Part shown: positions 25,409 through 39,385 of the stretch, one piece after another
Layout: each line of letters begins with the position of its first letter
Position numbering within the stretch: position 1 is the stretch's first letter
Assembly (NCBI RefSeq): GCF_905475345.1
Contig: NC_066592.1
Location: forward strand, 5,171,001 to 5,235,000
DNA length: 64,000 nucleotides
Reading direction: 5' to 3'
Origin: Vespula vulgaris
Taxonomy: Eukaryota > Arthropoda > Insecta > Hymenoptera > Vespidae
Program-made: the position numbers and the translations under genes
The notes under the pieces: generated by a model
Told to the model about the DNA's origin: nothing
Database searches by the model: none
The model's input: only the letters and a program-made list of their open reading frames with translations

Positions 25409-25809
25409 GTAATTAAGAATTCACGCACGCGAGAACTAACCATTTTTTATTATGTATGTTAAGGATACACACGCACACACGTACATATCTATAATTAAGA
25501 ACGAATTTTTAAGATCACGATTTTTGTATATATATATAAAAAAAAAAATAAGAAAAAAGAAAAAAAAAGAAAGAGAGAAAAAATAAGAGAAAAAATGTTA
25601 AACGAATCGGAAATGATCGACGATTCAGGATGGACGCTCGGTAAAAAGAAATTTTCAAGTTCCCCGAACGATTTTATCGTATTATCGCGTTCCTTCAGAG
25701 TAAATAATATTATCGAGGAACGAAGAGCTAGAAGAGTCATTTGCGAGAGTCGTTCGAAGTGCGCAAAGATCGCTAAGAAATTCTCTCCTTGGTGTCTTTC
25801 TCGTCCTCT

Positions 25810-25856
25810 CTTATCGGGCCCAAGGATGTCAAGAACGGGTGTTGCCAGATGAGTTT
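25810..25856. repeat. Local duplication B, copy 2
   Basis: Identical 21-base core to 25197-25217, same orientation, 613 bases apart. The (CTT)n array and an A-rich tract lie between the copies. Confidence 0.7.
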
Positions 25857-25925
25857 TATTCGCGAGGCATCTGGGTCAGCCGCGTTCGTGCAGTACAGAA
25901 ACGTTCTCCTCCTCCTCCTTTTCCA

Positions 25926-26113
25926 TCGTCGTCATCATCATCATCATTATCATCATCATCATCATCATAATCATAATCACAATGATCATCGTCGTCATCG
26001 TCGTCGTTGTTGTCGTCAATACCACCACCACCATCATCATCAATATCATGATCGCCATCGTCATCGTCATCGTCATCATCATCATCGTGGTCGTGGTCAT
26101 GATCGTCATCGCG
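25926..26113. repeat. (CAT)n/(CGT)n/(CAC)n compound trinucleotide tract
   Basis: Nearly 190 bases of CAT, CGT, AAT and CAC units. In frame it would encode poly-His or poly-Asp, which explains the long open frames on both strands. Confidence 0.9.
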
Positions 26114-26599
26114 GCGCACCCATTAACTTCTCTCATGCGCTTGTTCGAGAGCGCAGGTGTTGCGCATGCGCGACGCAAACCAAGCGGAGAATTCAATCGA
26201 CCGAGAGAGTCCGATTCCAAACTCCTTTCTACTCCTCGATCTAAGCCGCGAGAGCTTGCCTGACCCTAAACGTAAAGATACATCGAAAGTCTTTCAGCGA
26301 TCTTTTATCGTCGTTTTTCCAAGAAAATCCAAATAAGGAAGCCGAAGAAACTCGAGTCTTTTCCGGAAAAGAAAGAGACGTAAATCGTAGTCTATAGGGA
26401 TTTTACATAGGTTTCAGAAAAAAAGAAAGAAAGGAAGACACACGCGCGCGTACGCACACAACTATGATCCATAACGTGTAATTTTTTTCTTTTAGAAATA
26501 TGAAGATTACTCTGGACAGATAAATTGGAATCGTGTTCGCAAAGGTAGACGAACGATCGGAGTTACTATGTTTTACGGTAAACGCTCTGATCGTGTATT

Positions 26600-26600
<1 letters not shown>

Positions 26601-26671
<71 letters not shown>
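26601..26671. repeat. (GA)n microsatellite
   Basis: About 30 GA units with two interruptions, followed by 60 bases of imperfect purine sequence and a further GA run at 26837-26860. Confidence 0.95.
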
Positions 26672-28582
26672 GGGAGAAAGAAAGGAGGAGAAAGAGAAAG
26701 GAAACGAGGAGAGGGCGAAGAGAAAAACGGAAAAGATCGGGGTGCACCAGCGCCATTAGAAATCATCGCCTGCGCTCGAGGAATTTCAGAATGCGGAAGG
26801 AAAGCTGCGATGTGGGGGAGAGGGACAGAAAGAAACAGAGAGAGAGAGAGAGAGAGAGATCGATAAAGGGAAAGAGGGAGAAATGGAGAGAGGGAGGGAG
26901 GGATGAAGAGAATCGGAGAGGGATATAGTTAGTAACCGGAGAACCCACTCGTTCGTTTCAATTCTCCGGCCGTGCACCGATGCGGCTGTTGATGGTCGAT
27001 CGTGCTTTTTCTTTTAGCTCGTTTCTCGAGCGAACCTCTCTACGTAGTACCTACATATGTATCTATCTATATATACATGTGTGTGTGTGTGTACATGTGC
27101 GTGTATTTACCTTGGAGATACATACACGTATGAAATCTACTAACACAGCATTACTCGTTAGCTGGACCATGCATGCGTACTCTATTACTACTTATGCTAT
27201 CCACCGTCCTACCTAACGTCCGTTTCTACTTCGCAGCTCGCTCGAAATTTCTTTCCTATCTATTTTTTCATTTATCTATTCGTCGACCTCTCTCTAGCAA
27301 TAAGACATCGAACAGCTGTTTCGTATATCTCGAAAAAAATGTCGCTGTAGCGGTCGCGGTTACGGTCACTGTCGCTATTGTTGTTGTCCTTCTTCTTTTT
27401 ATTATTATTATTCTTATTACATCGCGAGATATATTTTTTGATTTATTTCTTAACATTAGGTATATTATGGGATTAATATGGGATTGGATAAACGTTGTCG
27501 GTAATCGAGTCCCGATCGTAAAGTTCTTATCGTAAAGAATATGTTTGACCGTTTTACGTTTTGCAAAGTAGGTGTATACCATAAATGTTTCGATATCAAA
27601 GACGATTTGATCGATGGTTTAACATTCGCTCGAATTAGATCGCTTTTTCAGAGAGATTGGAAAGTCAGAATGACGCTCAACGTTTTCACCGTGACAAAGA
27701 AGAGCACATCGTAGTCGTCGTTAAAGTTAGACGACGTCGTTGAGATAGAAATGCGGCAGAGGATACTCCGGAGACGGCGAGGCGGCGAACAGGGTAACGG
27801 TTCGCAATCGAGGATCGAAGATCGTAATCGAATAATTGCCAGGAACGAACCGCGAGAGAAGTTCTCTTCTCTTTCTCTATTATCAACTTTAGCGATAACC
27901 AACACGTGGGATAATCGAGTTCGAATATAATGATATATGTACCATGAAAAGGTCTTCTCGCGATTAAGAATTCCGTGCTCGTTGTCAACCGGTGGGGGTT
28001 ACATCGGGAGACGCCGCCGCTTAGCGAGAAATTAACGAGTTACCCGCTCCAGGCGATCCTTCAACACAGCGCGAGCTCGACTCTTACAAAGCTCGTGCGT
28101 GCGACCTCGACAAAAAGTCCTTTTCGCTTCGTACCGATCTCGATGGCGTCGATGAAACAACGTTAAATGATAATGACTTGGTCGGCGAACGCGAGCCGCA
28201 TAAACGATTCGATCCTCTCGCGGTGTATAATCGATGTGTGTTCTCGAAAAAGAGAGAGAGAGAGAGAGGGGTAAAACGAAGAAAATCGAATGAAACGATT
28301 CGGTATACTTCGAATCGATTGTTTGCTCTTTTGAAGAGTAGGGAGATTTTTCGAAAAAAAAAAGAAAGAAAAAAGAAAAGTGATAAGTAAAGAGAGAAAA
28401 AGGAAAATGAAAGAAAGCTTACTATGAAAAGGATAATCGCGGATCGTTTCGTAGACGTCCCGTTCTGCGAATTTATTACACGGAAGAGAAGAGATCGCAC
28501 GGAGTAGCTACGCTATTCGTAGTGATTTTTCAAATATCCCTCTCTTTTATCGAATCTACCCTTTCCTCCGTCGTATTACATC

Positions 28583-28676
28583 CACTTCTTCTTCTTCTTC
28601 TTCTACTACTACTACTAGTAGTAATACTAATACTAATACTACTAATTTTTTTCTTCTTCTTCTTCTTCTTCTTTCT
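28583..28676. repeat. CTT / ACT / AAT-rich compound trinucleotide tract
   Basis: CTT units, then ACT, AGT and AATACT units, then CTT units again. Confidence 0.85.
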
Positions 28677-28990
28677 CTCCCTGCCACGCCGAAGCAAGAA
28701 GATATTTATCTCCACGAGATTTATCGTTTCTTCTTTCGCGAGACACGCGCATACGCGCACGCGCACCTGCGACTAGTAAGTATCGTACGTACGAGTCACC
28801 TCGCATCGCCGTCTTATTTTTGCAGTCGCAAAAAAATATATGTCCGACCCCTAAAACCTGTAATACCCGCGTAATTTGCAGTGATTGATTTGCTTCGAAA
28901 GTGTCGACTCCGAATATAACGAATAAAATACGAATCTCTTGATAGTCTTTCATTCAAGAACAATACAAAAATTGACGATTTGTACTCGTT

Positions 28991-29400
28991 CGAAATAAGA
29001 GGTCGAACAGTTAAATCCTTTTATCACTAAAAATGATAAATCGTTTAAACGATGATCGAGCGAACGATTAGACGAAACAAAAAAAAAGAAGAAATCAGAA
29101 TTTAATATTTTTTCATTCGACCGCGATAAAAAAAAAGGTATACTTAATTTTTATTTGACCGAAACGAGAGCGCACAGTTAGGCCCTTTTATCACTGAACG
29201 ATGAACGTGCGAAGGATTAAAAGAAAAAAAGAAGAAGAAAGAAAGAAAGAGAGAAAGAAAAAAAAGAGACTAAACACTTAATATTTTTTTGATTCGAGGA
29301 TTATGAAAAATAATATGGTTCGTATTTGGTCGAAACGAGAGCGTACAGTTAAGTCCTTTTATCACCGAAGATGGCAAACTTCGGTCTGAACGATGAACGG
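28991..29400. repeat. Threefold tandem repeat, unit about 170 bp
   Basis: The block CGAAA(C/T)(G/A)AGAG...ACAGTTAA.TCCTTTTATCAC starts at 28991, 29160 and 29331, so spacing is 169 and 171 bases. Each copy continues with a GAACGAT(GA) block and a purine-rich tail, then AATATTTTTT and a second half. Copies 2 and 3 are closest to each other. Confidence 0.75.
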
Positions 29401-32344
29401 GCGAGTAACTAAAAGGAAGAAAGAGAAAGAGAGAGGGAGTAACGATGGTACACCGTTGTAAGTACGTAATCACGTAGGTATTGTGCTAACTCACAAATAA
29501 TGAAAGCCGGGAGCGCAACACCCGTGAATCCTATGCCTTCTAGCCGGCGCGCAGCATATTCCTTTTCCTCTCTCGCGTGCTCACGTGCGATCCGACTCTC
29601 TAGCGAGAGTGAGAAGGACGTACCGAAGAAGAAAAGAGAACGAAAGAAAGAGAGACAGAGAGATTGAGAGAGAGAAAAAGAAAGAGAGAGAAGAGAAACG
29701 AGGCACTCGCGAAGAACTGCGCGGCTTATGCGAGTTGGGTCCGCAAAGGTATGCGCCACTGCAAACAAGCCATAATGCTCGCACCTAAGGCCGCCCTATA
29801 CAGGCCCTTTCATAAATAATTTCCATCGATCGATTATCCTAAAGATTCTATATATAGATTTGCGCGTGTGCGTATATACATATGTATGTATGTATGTATG
29901 TATGTATATGTATATATAGATATTGAAGTCTTCAAAGAGATACCTCGAATGAAAGAATATTTCAATGACACAAATTTCTCCGAGACGAAACAATCCTAGT
30001 CGTAAAGTCTCACGGATAAAGTACGATCTCTCGGTCTTTCTCTTTCGAACGATCAATCCTATTGTCGACGGACAAGATAACTAAGTATATTCGGAAATGA
30101 TGTTTCCGTTCCGTTTTAACGGGCAACGCAGTAAAAAAATCTTCGTTGGTAACGAGTAAAAGAGAAAACAAAGAAAACTGAAGGGAATCGAAATCTTCGA
30201 TGTTTTCAAGATATTTCTAATGGCATAAAGAATTTATTATTTGACTATTATTATTATTATTATTATTTTTATTGCTATTGGCTTAAACTCGTTTATTCGT
30301 TCGTAAGTAAGTATCTGCTATCTCTATTCTCGGAAAAGGAAAGGGAGAGAGAGACAGAGAGAAAGAGAGAAAGAGACACACACAATCGAAAAGGAGAGCG
30401 AACGAGATTGGCTCGCTTCGAAACTCTGGAAAAGTGCATCGAAAGATTCTCACGGCTCGAAAGAGCGAATTCCTGCTATCGCTTGGCCGTTAACGGCGGC
30501 CTGTCTCGGGGTTTGATTGTCCCGCCTGTTCTACCGCGAACTCTCTTCTGTTATGGCCAAATGCTTGGCATACCTCCCTCCTTCTCCTTCTCCTCGATCC
30601 TTTAAGGACGAGATACTCTTCTTCGTTCCTTCTCGCTGTGGACTTCGTAGTATCGCGATGAAAGCTCGTCATACTGCCGCGAGTTCTTGCGTTTTATTGC
30701 GATATACGTTCGCCTTCTATTACGTTGCCTCGCCTCGAGAAAAACTCTACGTATATATATTCTACGTATGTATCTATCTATATATGTACGTACGTGTGTT
30801 AGATACATACGTACACGCACGTTCGTAAACTATTTCAAAGTCTAATGGTTTCTTTCCAAGTGAAACAAAACGAAATATGGAAGAAAACGTTTTTAACTTT
30901 ATTCGCGACTCGACTCGTCGAAAATTGACGAGAGATATTAATAAGCTTCGAACGTTCCCTTTTCCTTTTCCTCTTCCTCCTCCTCGTCCTTCTTCTTCTT
31001 ATTATTCTTCTTCTTCATTAATTAAGAATTTCCCGCATAACGGATAGGTTCGCATTCATTGTTTATTATTTTAGGCACGCATGATAGAAAGGATTCGTGC
31101 CACTTCTCATTCGGACGCTTCGTTTCTTCGGCTATATCAGGCGCGTGGGTCGATTCCTATCGTCGTGAAAAAGTGAAAGTATCGTCGTCGTCGTCGTCGT
31201 TGTCGTCATCGTAGTCATCGTAGTCATCGTCGTCGAAGTTGTCGACGAATAATATTGGAAGTAAAACGAGTAGTCGAGAGTTATCGAAACCTTGGAAGAC
31301 GCTTGATCTTCTTCGAGTGATATAAAAAAATCTAAATTTAGATTACAGATAAACGCGAAATGTCAAATTTTATAGCGTTAAATAACGAATACTTTTCGAT
31401 CGTAAAAGAAATTGCTAGACGATAATATTTCAACGATTTATGATATAATAAAAAGAGAGGGTATATGTATTTGGAGAGAGAGAAAAAAGATGCACGTATA
31501 TCGTCGAATGTCTATAATTCTAGTAAAAGTATAAAAACCGATAAAAAAAAAAAAATAAATAAAGAATAAAATGTGTAGAGTTAGTGATTTCTTGTCGATG
31601 GATCGAAAGTAAGCGAGAGTGAAAGTGACTTATGCAAAAGCGATAAGAGGAAGAACACGTTTATTACTCTTTCCGTTGAGTGGACACATTCTTTTTTTTA
31701 ATCGACGATTAGAAAGAACGTCTAACGCCCGTTAAATACACCTATTCTTCGAATATCTTCGACGTTGAAGGAAATTACCAAGTGTTTTAGCATAACTAAA
31801 TGGTTGGTAGCTTAGGCCTCTCTTACGTCATTAAACGAGAAGAATTATCTATCTGTATATCGTTAAATTAATACATTGACCGATATAAATAAAATGAGAT
31901 CGTTAACGGAATGATCTTTGCGTGATTAATCGTTTTATCCTAAATCATCTTTTATGAATTATGAATGATCCTTTCTAAAGATAAATCGTTTATCACGCAC
32001 GACCTATCACTTTCTTAGACGAGACGAGCTTAGTGATATTCGCGGGAAAATTCGAAATCTCGTTCGCTCGAAGTCTATCGAGCAAACAACCGAATACCAA
32101 AGTTCTTACGTGCGATATTGCATAGAGCCGGTCTCTCTCACAGACACAGATACACACACATATACGTATACACGGTGGTCAGCGAAGTGTGGCAGAAATA
32201 GCATTACGCAGTAGGTATGGAAGCACGTAAACGCGTTGCATTTGTATCTCGCGAATACGGTATATGTACGTATGTATGTATGTATGTTAGTATGTACGTA
32301 GAAATGTATGTAGAAATGTATGTAGAAGGCGAAGTATACGCCCA

Positions 32345-32560
32345 ATGTAACTGTATACCTTGGTCATAGATGTTAATCTGCCACATAATTGCGCCGATCT
32401 GGCCGCTTATTTATTGGCCTGTTTCTAGCAGCCGGCGGTTCAACGATTTTCAACGTTCCTACTCGGTTATTGCTTTACGAACGGTCGCTCCAACTAATCG
32501 GTGGAAGCCACGATCTCTCCTCCTCTCTTCGCTCAAGCTCGTTACCAAGATCGAAGGGAA
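32345..32560. other. Island of complex sequence
   Basis: Balanced composition with TTAATCTGCCACATAATTGC and a GCCGGCGG block. No open frame stands out. Candidate conserved non-coding element inside the putative intron. Confidence 0.3.
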
Positions 32561-33049
32561 TCGTTAAAACGCGTGCTTTCGTTCTTCGTAGGAGAAAAAA
32601 AAAACTGTGACTATCACAAAAAAAGAAAACAAAACGAAACAAAGTTAACAAAAGAAATTACGAACAAAAACATTCGATACATTTGATCGATCGAATCATT
32701 TCGACTCCGAGAGAAATATAAATCCATCGTTAATTGAAAAGAAAAAAAAAAAGAGAAAAAAAGAACCGTTCAATCCTTTGGAGGAGAGTAGTATCGATCC
32801 GAAAAGTCAATCGTATTTAAAGTTTAAATCGATTTATAATTGGAACCTTATCGAATGGCCCATTTCTCTGACCCGGTAGCTCGATAATCTGTCGCGTTAT
32901 CGTGACTTATAAGAACCGACCGGTCTTAATGTTTCGTGTCTTCTGAGTTCGATAATCGATTATTATTAAATCTCGTTGGAACCGTTCGAGAAGAAGGGAC
33001 GAGATCGAGCGGGACCTCGAGAGATCGAGAGAAAAAGAAAGATAAAAGG

Positions 33050-33102
33050 AAGGAAGGAAGGAAGGAAGGAAGATAGGTAGGTAGGTAGGTAGGTAGGTAG
33101 GA
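33050..33102. repeat. (GGAA)n then (GTAG)n tetranucleotide tract
   Basis: About six GGAA units followed by seven TAGG units. Confidence 0.9.
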
Positions 33103-34690
33103 AGAAAAGGGTTTCTCTTCTCGAGCGGCACGGCAGTCCCGCTCTTTTATTCACTCGGCACGCGCTGATGACTACTTTGGTCATAAATTAAATTGCCTCG
33201 TCGTAGACGGCAGAAGGAGAGAGAAAGAGAGAGAAAGAGAGAGAGAAAAGATCCTTGAAGATTCTCGGCTGCATATATCAGAGCGCAGCTGCGTCGACCT
33301 CTCCGGGCGAGTAAATCAGTTTTATCGCAGGGATGCGAGTCGAATGTGAAAGAATGAAGAAAAAAAGAAAGGAATAAGAAGAAGAGGAGCAAGGAAGGGT
33401 TTGGGAAGAAGAGAACTGGAGAGAAGGAGGAATTGGGGGAGGAGGGAGGGAGGGAATGGACAAAAAGAGGCGGACGGACGTAAAGAGTTACGTGTGTATC
33501 CAATAAGGAGAATACCTGCCCACCTGTATGCGCTCCTTGCCGCGTGCGTTTCTATTACATTATGGGTTATATATGGCGTCAAAGGTCACTTCTGTATTTA
33601 ATAAGTAAACGTCGAGGGTCGAAAACATGAAATAATTCTCGAGCTTGCCGTCGAGCCGCGTGAGCGAAAGTGTAAGCAAGTCGCGTGTTCTATCGACGAT
33701 AGGTCGTAAGGGTAAATATTTGCTCGCGCTGAAGATAAAGAGAAAGAGAGAAAGAAACGATCCTTAATTACACGCACGTGGGACGAAGAGATACGAGAAA
33801 ATGATCGAGGATTCAATCTCGTTAACGAGATTTATTTCGCTATCGTCTCGTCGATCGATTTTTCTTACCAATCTTTTTCTTCCTTCTCGTAGTAGATAAA
33901 AAGAAAAAGAAAGAAGAAAGAAAAAGTATTGTTTAACTATCGTCGTTATTAAAATATCTTTTTTGCAATGCGCTTCATCTAATGAATAATGTAACAACGC
34001 ATAAGAACGAGCTTTAAGAACGACGTTTTTAAAGAGTCGTCGAAGAGAGTAGCGTTAAATCCTTCTAACTACAAATTTTCCACTCTTTTCTTTTTTATTA
34101 TTGTTATTGTTATTGTTATTGTTATTATTCTTTCTATCTTTATTTTTCTCTCATCTTATCCCCCATCTATATCGCATAGTCTTTACTTTATAACTAGGAT
34201 ACGCAGCGATTTCAATAAGGATTATGCGTATCGCACATACGTGTAAGAGGGAGTTTCTCGGCATTAAAAGAATTTACATATCAGTTGGGATTACTTCTAC
34301 GAGCGTGTTTGAACGAAAAAGAAAGAGAAAAAGAGTCAGAATATGTGTGTGAGAGAGAAAGAGACGCGACAGCTTTATTCGCACGGGTCTTAAGCTTTCA
34401 CTGGTACCACAAACGAAAACACTAATCTGATATAGGGAGTATTTACACGTGCGATTTCACAACGATCCTCCTCCTCCTCCTCCTCTTGCTTCTTCTCCTT
34501 CTTCTTCTTCTTCTTCTTCTTAACGAAATCGTAAAATTGTAATCGTAAAATCCTCCGTCTCTAACCCATACCTCGAGGTAAACGATAAGTTACTTAACAT
34601 AATGAAAAAAATTCAACGATACGATTATCGTGCACGCAAAAGCTCGTAACGAAGGGATAAACAATTTTTTTTTAAGTCAAGTCCTTATTC

Positions 34691-34721
<31 letters not shown>

Positions 34722-35029
34722 TATCCCTTTTTGACATTTTGATAAACTTATCGGCGACAATGCGCGTGTATCAATGTCTATTACCAACACGCGAACGTAA
34801 ACTTTTACCTTCTATAATCGAATTTTTTTTCATGCTATTAGATGCACTAAAATTATATTAATGTAATAATTATACTATATTAATGTTAAAAATAATATAG
34901 ACATGTACGTAACATAAAACTAATTACACGAGCTAAAAATAATATGGAGTGTTATGAAGGGTTGAAAAAAAGGAAAAAGGAAACGAAAAAAAAAAATAAG
35001 TAAGGTAAGGTCGATCCTAACTAAAACAG

Positions 35030-35290
35030 AAAAATCTCAAGAACGTTCCGAGTTACAGGTTGGCTGGCGCTAGTTGGCCTAGTAATTAACCCTTTCGATC
35101 GGTAACACGAACTCCTTCGATCTCCGTTAAGATTCTTGAATTCGACTTACGTGACCCAGCGCAACACGTTCGCGTGTTAAACCTCGTTCTCGCGGACTTC
35201 GTTACAGGTTCTAAGTACCGGCTTGTCTAATCTCCAAGCACCCTCATTGGTGGTCGGATAGCAACGCCTAAGGCACTTGCCGCGGCATGT
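35030..35290. other. Island of complex sequence
   Basis: Non-repetitive, moderately GC-rich, with GGCTGGCGCTAGTTGGCC and GCCGCGGCATG. No coding signal recognised. Confidence 0.3.
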
Positions 35291-35624
35291 TTCTTCGCTC
35301 GCTTAGGAATTTCAAGCCTTTCGATATAATCTCGAGAATGAAAAATCGGCCGATTCAATGCAATATAATCTTCCATGAACCACGGCCACCTTATATTCCT
35401 TTTTCCAGTCGCAATTTATCACGAACTTTAGCTATTCCTTGTGTACGACCGCATGTCTATGTAGATGTAAATGTAAATTTATAGTATATATAAGAGTAAT
35501 AGTACTACCACTACTACTGCTATTATTTGTTGTTGTTATTCTTATTGGTGGTGGTGATGGTGGTGGTATTAAATGAAGAAAGAATATGACGCCTTTGTAC
35601 GTACGAACAGAAAGCAAATAATAT

Positions 35625-35625
<1 letters not shown>

Positions 35626-35679
<54 letters not shown>
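35626..35679. repeat. (GA)n microsatellite
   Basis: About 27 GA units without interruption. A (CT)n run on the same strand sits 210 bases away at 35891-35914, so intramolecular pairing is possible. Confidence 0.95.
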
Positions 35680-35683
<4 letters not shown>

Positions 35684-36268
35684 AAAGAAAAAAAAAAATT
35701 GTTGGAGACATCGTCCATCTCTGATGTTGGTTTGAAGAGCCACGTAAAAGTCAAGGTTATTTGTTATTGATGTCCTTGCAACAAATAGGACCACTTGAAG
35801 CGAATCGTTCAAAACGCAAACAGGATCGTACCTACAGCTGCACGGATCGTGCCTTATCGTGTTCCGCATAAGTAACTAAATAAGATGTAGCTCTCTCTCT
35901 CTCTCTCTCTCTCGCTCTCCCTCTCTAATGAAACTTTAACCTTCGCTTTACTTCGAGGTCATGCCTTCTTTTTTATGTTTACCTTCCTCCTTCTACAGCG
36001 TGAAATGTAAACTGACGAAATGTGTACTTAATTAACTCACGTATTTACCCGTTGCGAACACGTAGAAACTATATCGTCAATATGCTTATTGATATTATTG
36101 CACATTCGTTCGACTTCCTTATTTGCGTTATTTCCTTGCGCTTACTTTACGCTTATTTCGCATTTACTTTGCGCTTACCTTACACCATTATTCTGCAGAT
36201 ACCTTATACCATTTCAAATAATTTTACGTTCTAATATTCTAATATTAAATATTGTAACTAATAAGTAA

Positions 36269-36308
<40 letters not shown>

Positions 36309-37870
36309 TCCCTAAAATTAAAAAAAAAATAAAGTTACTCATTAAATGGTTTAATCGATCATATAATTAGAATAAAAGATCGATGGATATTAACAAACGA
36401 TTATACTTAAATGTATACGAAAGTATAAATAAATTAAATCGTTCTACGATTAAATAACAAATTGTTACGACAAGTAGGAAGATTTCTCGTACGTATATCG
36501 AACGATATCTCGTTAAAAGACTTTCGATTCTATTTTCTCGTGACAACGTAGTAGTCCTCTTACGAGTATTACCTGATCATATGGTGCTCTCGAGTCTGAA
36601 CGATTCGCTTCTTGTATACGTATATATCTATGAACATAAAAGCATAAATAAGAGAGACCGCGTAAATGCGCTGCGTATACACGTAATATGCAACTTGACA
36701 CAATACACCCTAGATATTATATGCGAGCTTCCTCGTAACTGTAAATAAGGATGGCCTCGACTCTTACCGCTAAGTAGACGATAATCAAACTAGAAACTTC
36801 AATTGATGCTACAATTCTTCTCCAATTACTGAAAATATAATTAACACGTTGATAACTCTTAACAGAGATAAGAAAAACATAGAATAAATCATAATTTTTA
36901 CAGGAAATTTTACTCTCGTCGGCAAGTATACTTATAACATTCTAAACGTCATAAAAACATTCAACTAACAAAACAATTTTTCTGATCTATCGAAAATATA
37001 ATTAATATATCGATAATAATTTCTTCATAAAAAAAAATGGAAAAATATTCGTTGACATACTTTTTACATCAAACTTTACTCTTTCTAAATTTTCCTTCCG
37101 TAATCATCATAAACGTATCAAGAATACAATTAGTATATTAATGACTGCTTGTAGATAAAATATACCGAAAAAAAAAAAAAAAGAAATTAATAGCCGTATC
37201 TCTTATATTAAATATTATTAGCAATTTTTCTAAATGCTATAAAGGCGATCTTAAAAACGTACAAAGACGTATGTACACGGTGAAAGATACGGATCTAATT
37301 CGAAACGCAATATGAATACCTAAATAAAAATATGAGGCCCAACTTTCGCGATCCGCCTTGTTTACTTACGATCGTAAAACACGTGAGAAGATATAAATTC
37401 CATTCTACTTTCCTCATGAATTTCTAATCCCATTACTTAACACGTCTTAATAAAGAGCCACTGAAACGTCTCGGAGATGTCTATCAAATTTTCCGATCTC
37501 CCTTCTCTATTACCTCATTTTAAACGTATTTATTTATTTCTCTTTCTCTTTCTCTCTTTTTCTCTATTTCTTCGTTAAAAAGATTTTCGGATTTCTTTTC
37601 ATACCGAAGAAAAAAAGAAACTGAGAATTCGATAATTGAGAAAGAGAGAAGGAAAGAAGCGGAACGAAGGAAAGAAGGAGAGGAGGGAGGGAGGTAACTA
37701 GAGAGGAGATTTTCTCGAGTTCAGTCGCTTGGACGGTCCAGTTCCTCCGAGAACGGAAACTAGGCGAAATACTTCTCACACGCTTGCATACGTCAAATAT
37801 ACTTCTCTTATGCAGTACCAACTCGAACAAGTATAGAAACTTTCCAACCGAGACATAACGTGTCCGTCTA

Positions 37871-37901
<31 letters not shown>

Positions 37902-38538
37902 GTCTCTTTCTCTTACAAATGGGCGTATCTCAACACTTCGCACTTCGAACGAGAAAGTCCTTGGCGGACTTCCATTATAAACTTTAATAGTATCGGCGTT
38001 GGCTTTCTTCTTAATTGTGACCCAGATCGTCGATGACCGGAGGGTAGAATTGAGACAGAACGAAAACGAGAAAGAGAAGAGAGAAGAGAGAAGAAGCCGA
38101 GAACGAATCGTCCCCCGAGAAAGGAATGAGAAACAAAAATTTTATACGAATGCTGTAAGACGATGAGTAAGCTCGTTCGTTGAGACGATGAGAAAACAAG
38201 AAGGTATATATCTTTCAACGAGATCCCGATTATCGTTATTATTATTTTATTCCAGATGTTCTGCTTTTAATTAAAATCCTCACGGAGGAGCTCGTGAACT
38301 CGCTTTTTTAACGAGATGCGAGAGAGATTAGAATAAGAAGAAGAAGAAGAAGAAAACAAATATGATGCAACTACGCGGAGAAATATGTCTAATTATTTTT
38401 AACACCTCGTCTAATGTACTTATCTGATGGATAGAAAAAACAGAGGAAAAAAGAATAAAAAATAAAGAAACAACAACGTAGCAATTCATTTCGCGCCGAT
38501 AAAAATTGAAGGAGTATTCGCGTTAAAAAAGAAAAAGA

Positions 38539-38573
<35 letters not shown>

Positions 38574-38574
38574 A
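38539..38574. repeat. (AAAT)n tetranucleotide tract
   Basis: Nine AAAT units. A (TTTTC)n tract follows at 38782-38816. Confidence 0.9.
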
Positions 38575-39164
38575 TTACAGATTCGATCACTGTTTTCGAT
38601 TATCATTTAAGAAGAAACGAGTCTTCTCCGTCCTCCCAAAAAGGTAACGATCCTTGTGTCACCTGTCCCTCGCGAGAACACGAAAACGTCGTTCGAAAGT
38701 TGCACAGCAGCTTTTCCTTCCGCCTGTTTCTCCCCTTTTTCTCGCTGCTCTTCTTTTTTTTGTCTTTTTCTTTTTCTTCATTTCTTTTCTTTTCTTTTCT
38801 TTTCTTTTCTTTTCTCGATATCACTGACCATTTCGGTTTAAAGCAAGAACTCGTTTCCCTTTTTCTCTTTCCCTATGTCTTATCTCTCGTCGAATTAGAG
38901 AGGCATTCGAACGTGATTGCTTTGAGAGATCATCGATTATCGTCGAACGATGATCTACTTTCTCCTTGCATGCGCAAGGTCGTCTCTTATTATTATTCAC
39001 GTCTTATTATTATTCGCCGTCCCGATAAATCATGCGTCTTCTAAAAAGAAACGTTACGCATAGGTGAAAAGTCGAGGGAAAAGAGGGAAAGGAAAGAGTA
39101 AACATATAGAAAAAGAGAGACGGATAGACAAAAAGAAAGAGAGATAGAGAGAGAAAAGTACGCA

Positions 39165-39385
39165 CTGTTACAATGCCATGGCAGGTCCGTTCTCAAGGAA
39201 GTTGGCAGGCTTCGTCGTGAGACCTTGCCTCGTTAATTAAAACCTAAACCCCGAGCGAAAGCTTAGTTATTCCGTGAAGCCTCGAATTATAACGCCCCTC
39301 CTACCAACCCGACAGATATTTCGCAGTAAATTCATCGTCGAAAGTGCATACCGACTTACCACCGCATTTTACTCTTGCCATCTTG
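39165..39385. other. Island of complex sequence with TTAATTAA core
   Basis: About 220 bases of unique sequence between purine tracts, including CTCGTTAATTAAAACC, a homeodomain-type core. No coding signal. Candidate enhancer. Confidence 0.3.

Noticed and set aside
25789..26263. Histidine- or aspartate-rich open frames on both strands
   Set aside because: Produced by the compound CAT/CGT trinucleotide tract; no sequence outside the repeat looks coding.
28991..29400. CRISPR-like array
   Set aside because: The repeats are about 170 bp and contiguous with no short direct repeats and spacers, in a eukaryotic genome.
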